A stretch of DNA of 64,000 bases from NCBI GenBank assembly GCA_031002005.1, contig CM061919.1, positions 32,143,088 through 32,207,087 on the forward strand, in the 5' to 3' direction. Origin of the DNA: Vandiemenella viatica (Eukaryota > Arthropoda > Insecta > Orthoptera > Morabidae). Positions 20,239 through 31,828 of the stretch are shown here, piece after piece. The translations under genes were made by a program, and so were the position numbers. Below the pieces are notes generated by a model. It saw nothing but the letters and a program-made list of their open reading frames with translations. It was not told the DNA's origin and did no database searches. Numbering within the stretch: the first letter of the stretch is position 1; the number at the start of each line of letters is the position of its first letter.

Positions 20239-22928
20239 TCAGTTATTAGTTAGAATTGACAGTGGTCTTTTGTGTTTGTCAAAGGTAGTAAAATACTGGC
20301 CAAGATTTGCTATTAGTGGGTTAGTCGACTTTCTTGCTGTCCTATAGAAAGATTTGGTAATTTCCATAATTCTTTCTTGAAGCATTGGGACACCTGCTGC
20401 TTCGTGCAGGTCTGCTGTGGGAAATCGGTTTGGCACATGTAGTGCTCGCCGAAGTGATCTGTTCTGCATCGTTTGCAAACGGTTTATTTGGGCCTTGGAT
20501 GCATACCCCCACACAGGGCACGCATATTCAATCACCGGTCGTATTAGGCTACAGTATACACTGACGCCGGTGCAGGCTGACAATGAGCTATCCCTGTTGA
20601 GTATTGGGTATAACTCTTGTAGCCTAGCTGCAACTTTTCGTCGTGTCTCCTCAATGTGATGTTTCCAGGTTAGACGAGTGTCCAAAGTCACGCCGAGGTA
20701 TTTAGCTGTGGTTGTCCATTCGATGTCTTCACCATTTAGGTGTAGGTTACGCATGCGGTTTTGCCGACGGTCACGCTTCCCCAGGCGCCTGGTCAGCATA
20801 ATAGCTTGAGTCTTTGTCGAGTTTATAGTTATTCTCCAACGTCTTGCCCAGGCTTCAGTCTGCTGGAGGACTTCTTGTAATCTTCTGATTGCAGTGGCTT
20901 TATTTCTGTGCGCGGTAAAGAACGCAGTGTCGTCTGCATATAGGGCAGTACGTACTGTGGCTGAGGCTGGTATATCCGCGGTATATAGATTATACAGTAC
21001 CGGACCTAGGACCGAACCTTGCGGTACTCCAGCTCTTATGGGGCGGCGACTTGACAGATTATTGCCAACCCTCACTTTGAAAGATCTCCCAGATATATAG
21101 CTCTTGATCAGCTTTACAAGAGGGCCGGGGAAACCCTGGTTATAAAGTTTGTAGAGCAAACCGCTATGCCAGACGGAGTCGAATGCCCGTGCGACGTCTA
21201 ACAATACTAGCGGGCAGTAGCCACGAAAATTGAAGGTAGTAGTGGCACGTTCCACTATTCTCATAATTTGCTGGCTTGCAGAGTGTCTTTTTTGGAACCC
21301 AAATTGAAACTCCGGATGATGTTTTCGGTTCTGATGTGTGCCTCTAGTCTCTTTAACAATAATCTCTCGAGATTTTACTCATTGAGGGGAGCAGGCTGAT
21401 AGGGCGGTAGTTCTGGGGGAATGTCGTATTCTTCCCAGGTTTTGGCACAGCAACAACTGTAGCCTGCTTCCAGCATCTTGGATAGTGCTGGCGGCGTAGA
21501 ACTATGTTAAAGATTTCTGTGAGGTGTTCAATCGCCTGTAGTGGAAGGTTCTTCAGTAGTTGGTTGCTTATATTGTCAATTCCTGGAGCCTTCCTGGGGT
21601 GTAGTTTACTCAATATGTTTCGAACTTCATCAGGTGTGATCTCTTCTATTATGTAGTCGTCGTCCTCAGCTGCTAGAAAACGGGCAAGTCTTCGGCGGAT
21701 GTCTGCAGATTCTTCTTCATCATTATCTTGAGAAGGTCTGAATTGCTTCTCAAAGTGGTCCGCCAGAGCATTGGCCTTGTCTGAGTCGCTAAACACAAGG
21801 CCTCTTTCGCCATGAAGTGGGGGCAATCTGGTACGCCGCTTTGTAAAACGTCGGGTCTCTACCCAAAGGTTTCCGTCTTTAACGTCTAGGGAGGCCAGAC
21901 GTGACGACCACTCTCGGTTTCTATGCTCTTCGAGCGCCGCTTTCAGCTCGCGTTGGAGTCGATTTAGTAACCGCCTTGTTTCAGGGCGCCTAGTTAGTCG
22001 CCATTCCTTAGCCACCCTGTTTTTATGTCTTATCTGTGCTAGTAGGTGTGGCGGGAGTTGGCGAGACCTGGGTCTTTCAGTTACAGGAGGCGTTGCTGTG
22101 TTAGCCGCTCTAATGATGGTTTTGGAGACCTGTTTGATAGCAGTCTCTATTTGTGTCGCATCTAGGGCCTCAGGCGGTGAAGGGATTCCGTGATCTCTTC
22201 ACGGAAATTCTCCCAGTTGGTCTTGCTGTAGTTCTTTAGGCTGGTGGTTGTTGGTCTCCACGGGCCTACGTCTATATCTATCAGGACTGGAGAGTGATCT
22301 GACGAAAGCCTGTTCATTGTGTGCGCGGAGATGAAGCCCGCAATCCCCCGTGTGATCACAATGTCCAGGACATCTGGACGACCGCCATTCCAGGGGTGGT
22401 GTGTTGGTTCCACCGGGCCCCAGACTAGCAAGTTGCGTCTGACTGCAATCCTGTGGAGCAGCTGTCCTGCTGGGTTGTAGTTCTCGAGTGCCAATCGGGG
22501 TGTTTCGAATTAAGATCACCCCCGATGATCAGTTTGCCTCGGATTGAAAGAAGACGATCAAAGTCCTCTGCAATTGGCTGTCTCCGTGGTGGTCTATATG
22601 CTGATACTATTGTGACTGGCCCAGTGGAAGTTTCCACTTCTATGGCCCTGATTTCTATCTGATTGGTTTGTGGCGACAGTATTTCATGATGAGGGATACC
22701 ACGCTTTATATATATTGCCACACCTCCTCCTGCAGTTGGCCTGTCATTCCGATAGCAGCAATAGTTGGCTACTGTGGCGTTAAGGCCTTGTTTGAGGTGG
22801 GTTTCTGAGACAAGGCAAATATCTACGTCCTCATCACGCAGAAACTGCCTAAACTCTCCAAGTTGTTGTCGGATGCCATTGGCATTCCAAACACACAGAG
22901 ATAAACCTTGTATATGTGTCCTATTCAT
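20239..22928 (-). pseudogene. Jockey-1 ORF2: endonuclease and reverse transcriptase
   Basis: ORF2 would nick the target and prime reverse transcription there. The endonuclease starts at ATG 22928 with VWNANGIRQQL, then VSETHLKQ (catalytic Glu) and GGDLNSKHPDW. A shift near 22500 moves to 22162-22494 with DIVITRG and SSDHSPV, the terminal SDH motif. RT begins in 21353-22015 (PRKAPGIDNI, PQNYRPISLLPS). After another shift near 21355 it continues in 20239-21264 with VLLDVARAFDSVWH, AGVPQGSVLGP and the catalytic LYADDTAFF. The C terminus (LGVTLDTRLTW, VIEYACPVWG) is Jockey-like. At least two frameshifts separate the domains, so it is not functional as read. Confidence 0.9.
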
Positions 22929-23164
22929 TATTGGTCAGGGATTTCTCTGATTGTTCGGCTGCTGGAACCGTCTTAACTGCGGTCTTTATATCCGCGGCGA
23001 GCTGGTCAAACTTGGCGAGGAGAGACGTCAACATGTTGAGTAGGCTACCTACTATGTTTAATAGATGGTCCATCGTGTCGCTGTTATTTGCTGATTGAGG
23101 AGTGGGCGAGTGTTGGCATTTCTGGCAGGTTTCTTGAGAGTTTTTCTTCTCCGCTGCCGTTTGC

Positions 23165-24780
23165 TTAGTCCCTTTTGGTGGTGTTTTTTCCAGATGTCTT
23201 TTCGGCATAAGTTGTGGCCATCGAATGATTAGCCGATTGTTGAGTCGTGCTCTTCTTATTTGCAGACTGTTGAGCCATGTTCTTCTTATTTCCTTTTTGC
23301 ATTCCTTTGCCTGATTTTTTGGGGGGGTTTCTTTTCGTTCTGTTCAGGAGGGGGCTTATTCTTGTTCTCTCGCTGTCGACTAGGATAGTCGGCGGCGGGT
23401 GATTGTTGGACAGCTGTGTCCTTGGTCGTCTTGTCATCAGTCTTCTTGTTTTCTCTAGAGGAGTGGACACAGGTGATTCCTCGTTGCCGATCTCTGGCAC
23501 GTTTGTACGCGGGACACCCTTTGTAGCTGGCAACATGACTTCCTTGACAGTTAGCGCATTTTGGTGTGCTGTCCCCCTTCTTCATGGTGCAGTCATTGGA
23601 TAAATGTGCCCCAGCACATTTAACGCATACCGAGGGCATGTTACAATGGCGTGCTACATGTCCTAGGGCTTGGCAGTTAAAGTATTGAGTAGGGCCATTT
23701 GGAAGATCTTAATTTCTCGATGGAGATGCGTAGTGACATCAGTGATTCCAGGGAAAAGATTTTTCTATTCTGTGGCCTATCTGGTAGAACCACAAGAAAG
23801 AGAGGCATTAGATCTGAACCGCCTGGTCTTTTCATCTGTGTCACTGTGCGAATGTCGAATCCGCTGTCTTCGAGTTCTTCTTTTATGTCTTCAGACGGCA
23901 TGTTTGAAGGCATCCCGCGGATTACCACTTTTAGTATCTTCTCTGCTGCGGAGGGAAAAGTATAATAGGGTATGTTTGCCCTTTGCAGTGCAGCAGTCAC
24001 TTCCAAGTAATCATTTGTAGAGTTGAAGGTTAATTTAACCTTATCGCCCCCAGCAGTCTTCGCTTGGAATGGCCTGTCTTGGAGGATCCCCTTGACCATC
24101 TGATGCATTTCTTTGTAGCTTCTGGGGAACTGTACTACTATGGGTGGTATCTGATGCCTTGGATGTTGTGTCTGTTCCTGTTGCTGCTGCTGTAGCTGCG
24201 GCTGCTGTTGTGGCTCTTGAGCAGGCTCTTCTTGATTCAGTACGTTATATGGGTTACTTGTTTCAATATTGTTCGGATCCAGTGAAGGTGGGGGCTTGCT
24301 GGTGCGGTGGGCCAGCATAAAGCCATCTCCGTCAGACTGGTCTCCAGGAGAGTTTACTTTGCGGTTGGAGTTGATTTTCTTTGCAATAGCGCAGTTGTGT
24401 TGGTCAGTGACCGTCGGTGAGGGAAAGCTGAAAGCTCCCTTAATTTTCTTGTATACAGCTTTCTTGTCCCTGTTAGTAGGGTTAAACTGCGACACTGGAA
24501 CACCAAATTTTGCAGAATTTCCCCGTTGCTCATTTCTGGGGTGCTTCACATTTCCAATAGTGGGTGGCGATATGCACCGCTTGGTAGCACGGGCGTCATG
24601 TTCTTGTGTTGTCCCGTTCATCGCTGGCGAAGTTGCCGTAGTCGGGTTTGTATCCATGTTTACGTCCTTTGGCTGTTGCATGGACGTCGTATTTTCAGGC
24701 TGATCTGCTCCTTCCATGTCAGTAAGAAGCGGGTACTGTAGATCACTCGGTCCGCACGACGTTACAGCGTTGTGGCTCAT
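23165..24780 (-). pseudogene. Jockey-1 ORF1, nucleic-acid-binding protein, frameshifted
   Basis: ORF1 would bind element RNA. The frame 23677-24780 (367 aa, ATG at 24780) has a low-complexity Gln-rich part (about residues 190-215) and a folded segment with KVVIRGMPSNMPSEDIKEEL, typical of Jockey ORF1. A single-base shift near 23690 moves to the frame 23286-23639. There CQALGHVARHC is followed by CVKCAGAHLSNDC and CANCQGSHVASYKGC, three zinc knuckles in the usual Jockey spacing. The Lys/Gln-rich tail (23165-23536) is in yet another frame. ORF2 starts about 240 bp downstream. Confidence 0.85.
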
Positions 24781-25047
24781 CTTAGCCTAGCGGGGGTGTT
24801 GCTCTGGCCCTTTGTTGTCACCGTAAGGTTAGCCCAGGCCAGAAGCAACCCTAAAACTGACGCCAGGGGGTTCCTCTCCCAGCGGGAGAGGGCCGTGTGG
24901 CGGTAATTCCCTACTATCTCGGGCAGGGAGGGACCCTACAGCGAGAAAAACAGGCTGAAGCTCGGTGTCGCGATGGCTTCAGTCGTACTCGACGGCTTAC
25001 TATGCGGCCCGTAACAGCGTCGGGGTCGCTCTGTGCTGCGGAGTCAT
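24781..25047 (-). promoter_or_regulatory. Jockey-1 5' UTR, likely internal promoter region
   Basis: GC-rich leader upstream of ORF1. It includes ACGGTGACAACAAAGGG at about 24810-24826 on the minus strand, which resembles ACGGTGACAGCAAGGGT in the Jockey-2 leader near 49635-49651. Jockey elements are transcribed from internal promoters; no core element was identified. Confidence 0.4.
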
Positions 25048-25556
25048 CTCACCCGTGCACTACCAGTCCACATTTATATAGTAGACCTACTATGATAGCA
25101 TTAGATACAGCTCCCACCAGCAGGGATACCAGCCATGAGCACCAAGCGCCACGCCCAGAACAGTAAGACAACCCGACGCGTCACCCAGTGCCATGGTACT
25201 GACCCCTTCATTCGACTCTGGGGATTATGCTGCGTTGGCAGCAGAGGTGCACTAAGCCTCTGGGGTGCTTGATCTTCGTTCACTAGGACACCCCCAACAT
25301 TGGGGCAGTCAGGGCAAGTTTGCTCAGCGTCTTGAGCTGCAGCCAACGCCATAGTGCTTCGAGATGCAATTTGACTTCCCAAAAGCCTTCCGTCCTGCAG
25401 CGTATGCGAACTCCACTTAAACCCTAGTCCGAAGACAAGGAGCGACGGGGTCGTGGACTCCGGGTATGAGTCGCTGGGACGCCCCCTGCAACCGTCCCCT
25501 AAAGAGATCTAATTCCAGCGCCCAGCAATTTCCCCGCTCTTGGTAGACGCAATAGG
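25048..25556 (+). repeat. GC-rich PLE-associated segment, second part in PLE-B
   Basis: Inverse match to about 14370-14900 in PLE-C, with landmarks CCTCAGAGGCTTAGTGCACC-like and GGACGGAAGGCTTTT. It ends where the CR1-B 3' tail (an AAT repeat) begins. Confidence 0.7.
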
Positions 25557-25583
25557 TATTATTATTACTATTATTATTATTAC

Positions 25584-26519
25584 TCCGCGATTCACTAAAA
25601 GTGTGTGGCGGAGAGTGCATTGCACCTATCGAAAAGGGTGATGGTTTGGAACGGATATGCCGGATATGGCAGGAGGCGCCCATGGGATATTGTAAGGAAC
25701 CATCCCAGAAGTCGCCTGGAGTTATCCGCGAAAACCATGGAAAACCCAGTTCAGGATGGCCGGAGGACTTTATCGAAAGCTACTCCTGTCGGATTTTATG
25801 TTTACTCGCCCGGTAAATCCTCTCTATTCCAATCCCTAATCGCTCGTGGGGAAGATGAGTACAGAAATGAATCGGTTCTGGCCCTGATTTCTCTTTCCTT
25901 ATTTTCGCGGTCATTCCGAGATATGAATGTTGTTGGTAGCAATATTTGCTGACTGTCATTCTGTAATACGTCAGTCATGAATTTTTCAATTAGCTTCCGT
26001 CGAGAGCAACGCCTTCGGTGTTCCAGGTCTTCCCAATATAACTCCTTCTACATCGCACTTACGCTTTCCCTCCAACTATATATACCTGTCACGAATCGGG
26101 CGGCTCTTCTTTGGACCTTTGATGGGGCCCCATACAGAACAACAATATTCTAAGTCAGGACGTACTAGTGACTTGTATATAATCAATTTAGATTCCAGAG
26201 TGCATAGATTTAAATTACGACCTAGAAATCGGAGCATACGATTTCCTTTCCCCATTACATTCACGATATGCTTATTACACGACAAATTATTACGAATTGT
26301 TACTCCTAGGTATTTAGCGGAATCTACCGTTCTAAGGACAGTATCATTAATTGAATACTCATGGTTAAATGGTGTCACCTTTTACCTTAGACGCATGACT
26401 TGTCACTTTTTAGCGTTTAACTCCAACTGCCAATCTTTACACCACCCAATTATTTTCATAATTTCGTCTTGTAACAAAGCGCAGTCGTCCTGAGTTTTGA
26501 TTTCACGATAAGTATCTAA
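25584..26519 (-). pseudogene. CR1-B ORF2, RT C-terminal part and 3' UTR
   Basis: Resumes the RT immediately after the catalytic box. The frame 26403-26612 gives YREIKTQDDCALLQDEIMKI and WCKDWQLELNAKK, and 26076-26378 gives DSAKYLGVTIRNNLSCNKHI and SLVRPDLEYCCSVWGP. These are CR1-type palm-end and thumb motifs. The remainder to 25584 is a degraded C terminus and 3' UTR, ending with a piece similar to the end of CR1-A (CTCCGC...GTGGCGGAG). Confidence 0.82.
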
Positions 26520-26587
26520 ATCTACATCTACATATATACTCTGCAATTCACAAAATTGTGGGTGGCAGAGGGTGCACAGCACCAAAG

Positions 26588-28758
26588 CTAATCTCTTTGC
26601 TGTGCATTCCAATCCCTAATGGTACGAGGGAAAAAAGAATTCATATAAGAATCAGTCAGGCACCTTATTTCTCTAATTTTATCTTTCCTGTCCTTCCGAC
26701 TCAAATAGGTTAGTGGAAGAAGTATTTCACTACACTCAAAAGTGAAAGTGGGAGTACGCATGTTTAAAAATAAGTTTAAACGAAACGTGTGTCGTCTATC
26801 TACCAGAGACACCCAACCCAGTCTACTAATCAGTTCTATGACGCTTTCATAAGGACTGTAGCAAGCGGTCACCAATCGAGCGGCTCTTCTCTGTATTTTC
26901 TCCATACTTTCGATCAACCCCTTACGAAACGGGTCCCAAATGGCACCACAATAATCCAAATGTCGACGCACAAGAGACTTGTATGCTATCTCCTTTATTT
27001 GTTCATTACAATTTTTCAAGATTCGACTTATGAATTGCAGCCTAGAATTTGCTCTACCCACTAACGAATTAATGTGTATGTCCCATTTCATGTTCCTTTG
27101 TACTGTTACTCCCAAATATTTCGAAGGATCGACCATATCAATAACTGTATTGTTTAACTCGTATTTCTGAACAATTGGATTCTTTTTGTTAGTTATGATC
27201 ATTGTCTTGCACTTTTTACAATTTAGAGTAGGCTTGCCACTCAGCGCACCAAGCCAAAATAACATCCAGATCGCCCTAAATTTCTAAGCAGTCGGCCAAA
27301 TTTCTTACTTCCCTATAAATAACCGCATCATCAGCATACAATCTAAAAGGCTTTTCACTTTGTCTCTGAGATCGTTTATAAAAATTAAGAAAAGAAGTGG
27401 TCCTATTATTTCTAAGCAGTCGGCCAAATTTCTTACTTCCCTATAAATAACCGCATCATCAGCATACAATCTAAAAAGGCTTTCCTGATGTAACATCTAG
27501 ATTAGAAGAACTTTCTCCTTCAACGACAACATACTGCGACCGACCGGTTAGAAAATCCTTTATCCATTCACAAAGCTGATCCGATATACCGTACGCTCGA
27601 AGCTTCGCTAAAAGGCGGTTGTGTGGCACAGAGTCAAAGGCTTTCTGGAAATTTAAAAAAATTGCATCTACTTGTGAACCTGCATCGATAACTTTCATTA
27701 CGTCGTGTGTCAATAGGGCCAGCTGTCTTTCACATGATCTTTTCTTCCGAAATTCGTGTTGATTTGTTATAAGCAAATTATTATCATATAGAAAATTCAT
27801 AATGTTCCAGCATATAATATGCTCCATAACTCTACTACAAACAGATGTTATAGATATGGGACGATAGTTTCCAGGATCACTTCGATCGCCTCTTTTGAAA
27901 ATCGGAGTTACTTGCGCGATTTTCCAGTCTGAAGGTACTTTTCGATCATCTAATGATTTACTGAATATATCAGACTGAAATGGCGCGATTTTCGCCGCAT
28001 ACTCTGAAAATACTCTTACTGAAGTTCCATCCGTGCCCGGTGCTTTCCTCCATTTCAGGAGCTCTAATTGCTTTATGATACCTGCAGTATCTATTTGTAA
28101 TGATTCCATCACCGACTCGCCACGACGTGGGAAAACGGGAATGTTCATTTGTAAATGAATTTTTGAATACAGTATTTAGTACGTTAGCTTTATCGCGGCG
28201 TTCATTAACCTCGGAACCTTCACGAATTGGTGCTGGAATATTGCTGTTAGCACAATTAACTTTTCGTACGTATGACCAAAATTGCTTTGGGTATTCTGTG
28301 AGACTCTTAGCGAGAGAGTTGAAGTGAAAATCTTTAAAGGCCTCGCGCATTACATTCTTAATACGTCCTCTTATATCAGCTAAGGTCTCTAAATCGCTGC
28401 GACACCCCTTCCTTCTTGTGCGTGCGTGTATTTTCCAGTGTTTTTTTCAGTAATCTTTTGACTTCGCATGTGGACCACGGTTGATCATTCTCCCCTTTTA
28501 TTGTCCGCTTTGGTATATGTATTTCCAAGCCTTCCGTGACTAAACGGTGTTCTTTGTTGACTTGAAGTTATGGTAATTATTCCTCAGGTAGGTTTTAAAA
28601 TATTCCTTTGAGGCCTTACTGAATCTGTATACAATCCGCCCTTTTTTACTTTTTCGCTTGGTCATTAATTTGATAGTCGCAATTACCGCTTTGTGATCGC
28701 TTATTCCTGTGGTCGTTAAAATGTCAGTGAATAATTCTGGCTTGTTGGTAACCAGCAA
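26588..28758 (-). pseudogene. CR1-A reverse transcriptase
   Basis: RT in several minus-strand frames. 27970-28350 is the pre-RT region, and 27471-28148 holds WRKAPGTDGTSVRVF, PIFKRGDRSDPGNYRPISIT and FLNFQKAFDSVPHNRLLAKL. 27305-27496 holds LYADDAVIYREVRNLADCL, and 26588-27265 holds YLGVTVQRNMKWDIHI and SLVRRHLDYCGAIWDPF. The YADD region lies in a local direct duplication (see 27278-27477), so the catalytic segment is present twice and the frame is broken. 28540-28758 is the end of the endonuclease. Confidence 0.85.
27278..27477 (-). repeat. Direct duplication across the CR1-A catalytic box
   Basis: About 70 bp at 27278-27350 recur nearly unchanged at 27407-27477 (ATTTCTAAGCAGTCGGCC...), giving a unit of about 129 bp. 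The copy at 56350-56480 has only one unit, so the duplication is private to this copy. Confidence 0.88.
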
Positions 28759-28797
28759 GTCGAAAATATTTTCGCTACCGTTAAGACATCGCGTAGG

Positions 28798-29380
28798 TTA
28801 ATTAACTAGCTGCTTGAGAGTATTATCTGACAACAACTCGAGAATTACTTCACAAGCTGCCTTATCCCTGCTACCTGTGATGTGAACGTAATTACTCCAG
28901 TCAATATAAGGCAGATTGAAGTCGCCTCCTAGAATCATAGCATGATCCTTAAAACGGCTAGCTATACTATTTACATTATTTCTTAACTTCTCGACGATAG
29001 CTATGTCGGAATCGGGTGGACGGTAGAAGGCGCCTATGATGAGTTTTGAACCTGCAACGTTGAGTTTAATCCATATGATTTCACAGATCGTATCGACGTC
29101 TATTTCATTACATGGAAGAAATTTACTCATAGCTATAAATACCACACCTCCATGAGAATGTAATCTGTCTTTACGAAAAACGTTCATGCTATCTTTAAAA
29201 GTTTCGGCGGAACTTATTTCCGGTTTCAACCAACTTTCTGTACCGATAACGATATCCGCTTCTGTACTACAAATAACGCTTTCAAGTTCCGGTTGTTTGT
29301 TACAAACGCTTCTACAGTTAATTACGAGAACTTTTACTGTCGAGATTCTTTTACATTCCTCCTACATTCCGGTGTTGCAT
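28798..29380 (-). pseudogene. CR1-A endonuclease
   Basis: An apurinic-endonuclease-like domain that nicks the target. The frame 28798-29229 shows LKPEISSAETFK, then SHGGVVFIAMSK, YRPPDSDIAI and the catalytic GGDFNLPYIDW. The N-terminal part (INCRSVCNKQPELES-like) is in other frames up to about 29340. The C-terminal SDHKAV motif lies at about 28690. Frame breaks at 28760-28800 and 29229. Confidence 0.83.
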
Positions 29381-29490
29381 CTGATTGGGTTGCCCGTAAA
29401 TGAATTTCGTGTTTCGAGTCTTCCTCCCTCAGCCTAAAAAACCACCCAGTGCATTCCACACGGACCCTGCCACCCGTGTAGCCGATTCAC

Positions 29491-31282
29491 GCATCATCGG
29501 CAAACAATCTTTTCATCCCCCCTATTTTGTCACATAAATCATTAATGTATATGAGAAACAACAGAGGCCCCATCACGCTTCCCTGGGGGACCCCAGACCT
29601 CACTTCGGTACATGATGAACCCTCGCCGTCGAGAACTACACACTGTGTTCTGCCCTTCAGAAACTCTGCAACCCAGTCGCATATTTATCTAGATATGCCG
29701 AAACCACGAAGTTTCCAAAGTAACCTACTGTGAGGCACAGTGTCGATTGATTTTTTAAAATCTAATAGAACTAAATCAACCTGGGATTACTTATCTGCAA
29801 TTCTACACAACTCGTGAATTAGAAGTTCAAGTTGTGTTTCACAGCATCGGCCTTTTCTGAATCCATGTTGATTTGGGTTTAAGAATTGCATGACGTTTGA
29901 ATAGATGATATGTCCTAAAATCCTGCAAAATATTAAAGTTAACGAGATCGGCCTATAATTCTGAGGATCATTAACATTCCCATTTTTAAACACTGGACTT
30001 ACGATAGCGGTCTTCCATTCGGCTGGTATTTTCCATTGATCCAAGGAGACGGTATATAATTTCATCAAATACGGTGCAATTTTCTTTGCGTACCTTAAGT
30101 AGAATCTTGTAGGAATACCGTCTGGTCCGGAAGCCTTATTGGTTTTTACATTCATAAGCAGTTTAGTTACTTCCTCGATATCAAGAACGATATCATTCAT
30201 AATCTTGTCGGTACGATTGTTAAATATCGGAATCTACTCTGAGTTTTCTATCGTGAAAGCTTTTTTAAATATATCATTCAAAATTTCTGCTTTCTGATAA
30301 TTCAAATTTTCCTTAATCAGCGACGGCATAACATTACGAGAGCATCTAATTACTTTGATATTTGACCAGAACTTTTTTGGGTTAGTAACCAGATCTTCGA
30401 ATAAATTCCAGGCTTGGAATTCTTTAAACGCGTCGCGCATTGCCTTACGCACTTCCGCTCGCCACTGGACTAATTTAGCACGATTAGAAGAGTCCTTCGA
30501 TTTCTTCACCATGGCATGTAAATGCCTTTGCTTCCTGAGCAAAGGTTTCACTTCCTTACTGAACCAAGGGAAGTTCTTATTGACCTTAATACACTTCTTA
30601 GGAACAAAACCGGTCCATATTAGTTCTTTTAAATTAAACCAAAGTTCTTCAACATTTATATTTAGCGTGTACGTTTCAAAAATTTTCGCAAAGTGATCAA
30701 CCATACCCGCATCGTTTGCCTTATCGAAGCAATATACGAGTTTCTATTTGTAATGCTTCAAATTCAGACTAGATTTTAACGTTACCACAACCGCCTTGTG
30801 ATCACTTATGCCGTCTTCTATACAAACTGTATCTACAATATCAGGATTGATATAAGAAAAAGATCCAGAATGGACGAGGAATCATTGTCGCACCGCGTTG
30901 GCTCTTCAACCATCTGTTCAAGAGATCTTTCTGCAAATGATTCTAGGAACGTTTCGGTTATTAACCTATCTCTTCCACCCATCCTGAACGTTTATGTGAC
31001 CCACTTAACCGACGGTAGGTTAAAGCCACCACCCACGATCAATATATGTCCTTGAAATTTTTTGTAAATATTATTAAGCGACTCTCTGGAGTATTCCGCA
31101 TTAGCCAAATCAGAATCCGGAGGTCGATAAAATGACCATATTATGAACTTCAAATTGTTGCCAATTTTTCCCTTGACCCATATTAACTCGCAAAAATTTT
31201 CCGTTTCAGTTACGACAGAGCAATTAACGGTTTTGTTTACGGCCACGAACACACCCCCTCCCATTGAGGCAGTTCTGTCCTT
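29491..31282 (-). pseudogene. CR1-B ORF2, endonuclease and RT N-terminal part
   Basis: Runs from the Gypsy-3 insertion to the CR1-A insertion. 30992-31264 begins with MGGGVFVAVNK, YRPPDSDLAN and the motif GGGFNLPSVKW, where a Gly replaces the catalytic Asp of GGDFN. 30234-30704 is the connector (NKNFPWFSKEVKPLLRKQR). 29787-30200 is the RT start with NKASGPDGIPTRF and DPQNYRPISLT. Near 29540-29600 GVPQGSVMGPL-like sequence is followed by LFADDA at the CR1-A junction. Divergent from CR1-A, so a different family. Confidence 0.83.
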
Positions 31283-31698
31283 TGTAATCTATCACCGCTA
31301 TCTTCACTATCCTGGCAGTGGTAAGCCAAATGTAATACTCCTCTCAATTACTATTTCGTATTACTAATTAAAATCCACAGGTTTGTTGACGGTTTGGCCC
31401 TTAAATACCGTCATTCCACCCAAGCACGCGGACTGAGGAGCTACTTATCTTCATCTGAAAGGTTCTTATTACACAAATAATAAGACGTTTAACTTCGTAT
31501 AATCAATAAGTTTCTATTTTATTGATCAAAGTCCATTTGCTACTCTTAACAACTTTATAAAACCACAACTGAAAACACACTCTTTCGTATATTAAGAACA
31601 ATCACGGACTCAGCATGCTCAATACAAAATTGCTAGACCGCCGCTACAATCATGGCGCGCAACCACTCGCGCCCGCTAGCGGCCAGACACACACTCTT

Positions 31699-31734
<36 letters not shown>

Positions 31735-31828
31735 AAAGATATTAATGTCACTTATATTACCCCTGTTTACAAATTTAGTACCGTCTGTGGTCTCCTTGAG
31801 TTAAATACACTTGCTTACAATTCATATT

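Larger units (their letters stand above)
20103..25047 (-). mobile_element. Jockey-1, near full-length LINE with 10-bp target duplication
   Basis: About 4.95 kb on the minus strand: 5' UTR (25047-24781), ORF1 with zinc knuckles (24780-23165), ORF2 with endonuclease and RT (22928-20239) and a 3' UTR. CTCACCCGTG at 20093-20102 and 25048-25057 flanks it within PLE-B. It is nearly full length, but both ORFs carry frameshifts. Confidence 0.88.
26520..29490 (-). mobile_element. CR1-A, 5'-truncated LINE inserted in CR1-B
   Basis: Starts at about 29490 (AATCGGCTACACGGGTGGC on the minus strand, within the esterase-like ORF1 end) and ends near 26520 with a short ATCTAC repeat. The related copy at 55.6-58.95 kb keeps more of ORF1. 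It lies within the CR1-B RT, between the FADD box and the next motif. Confidence 0.83.
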
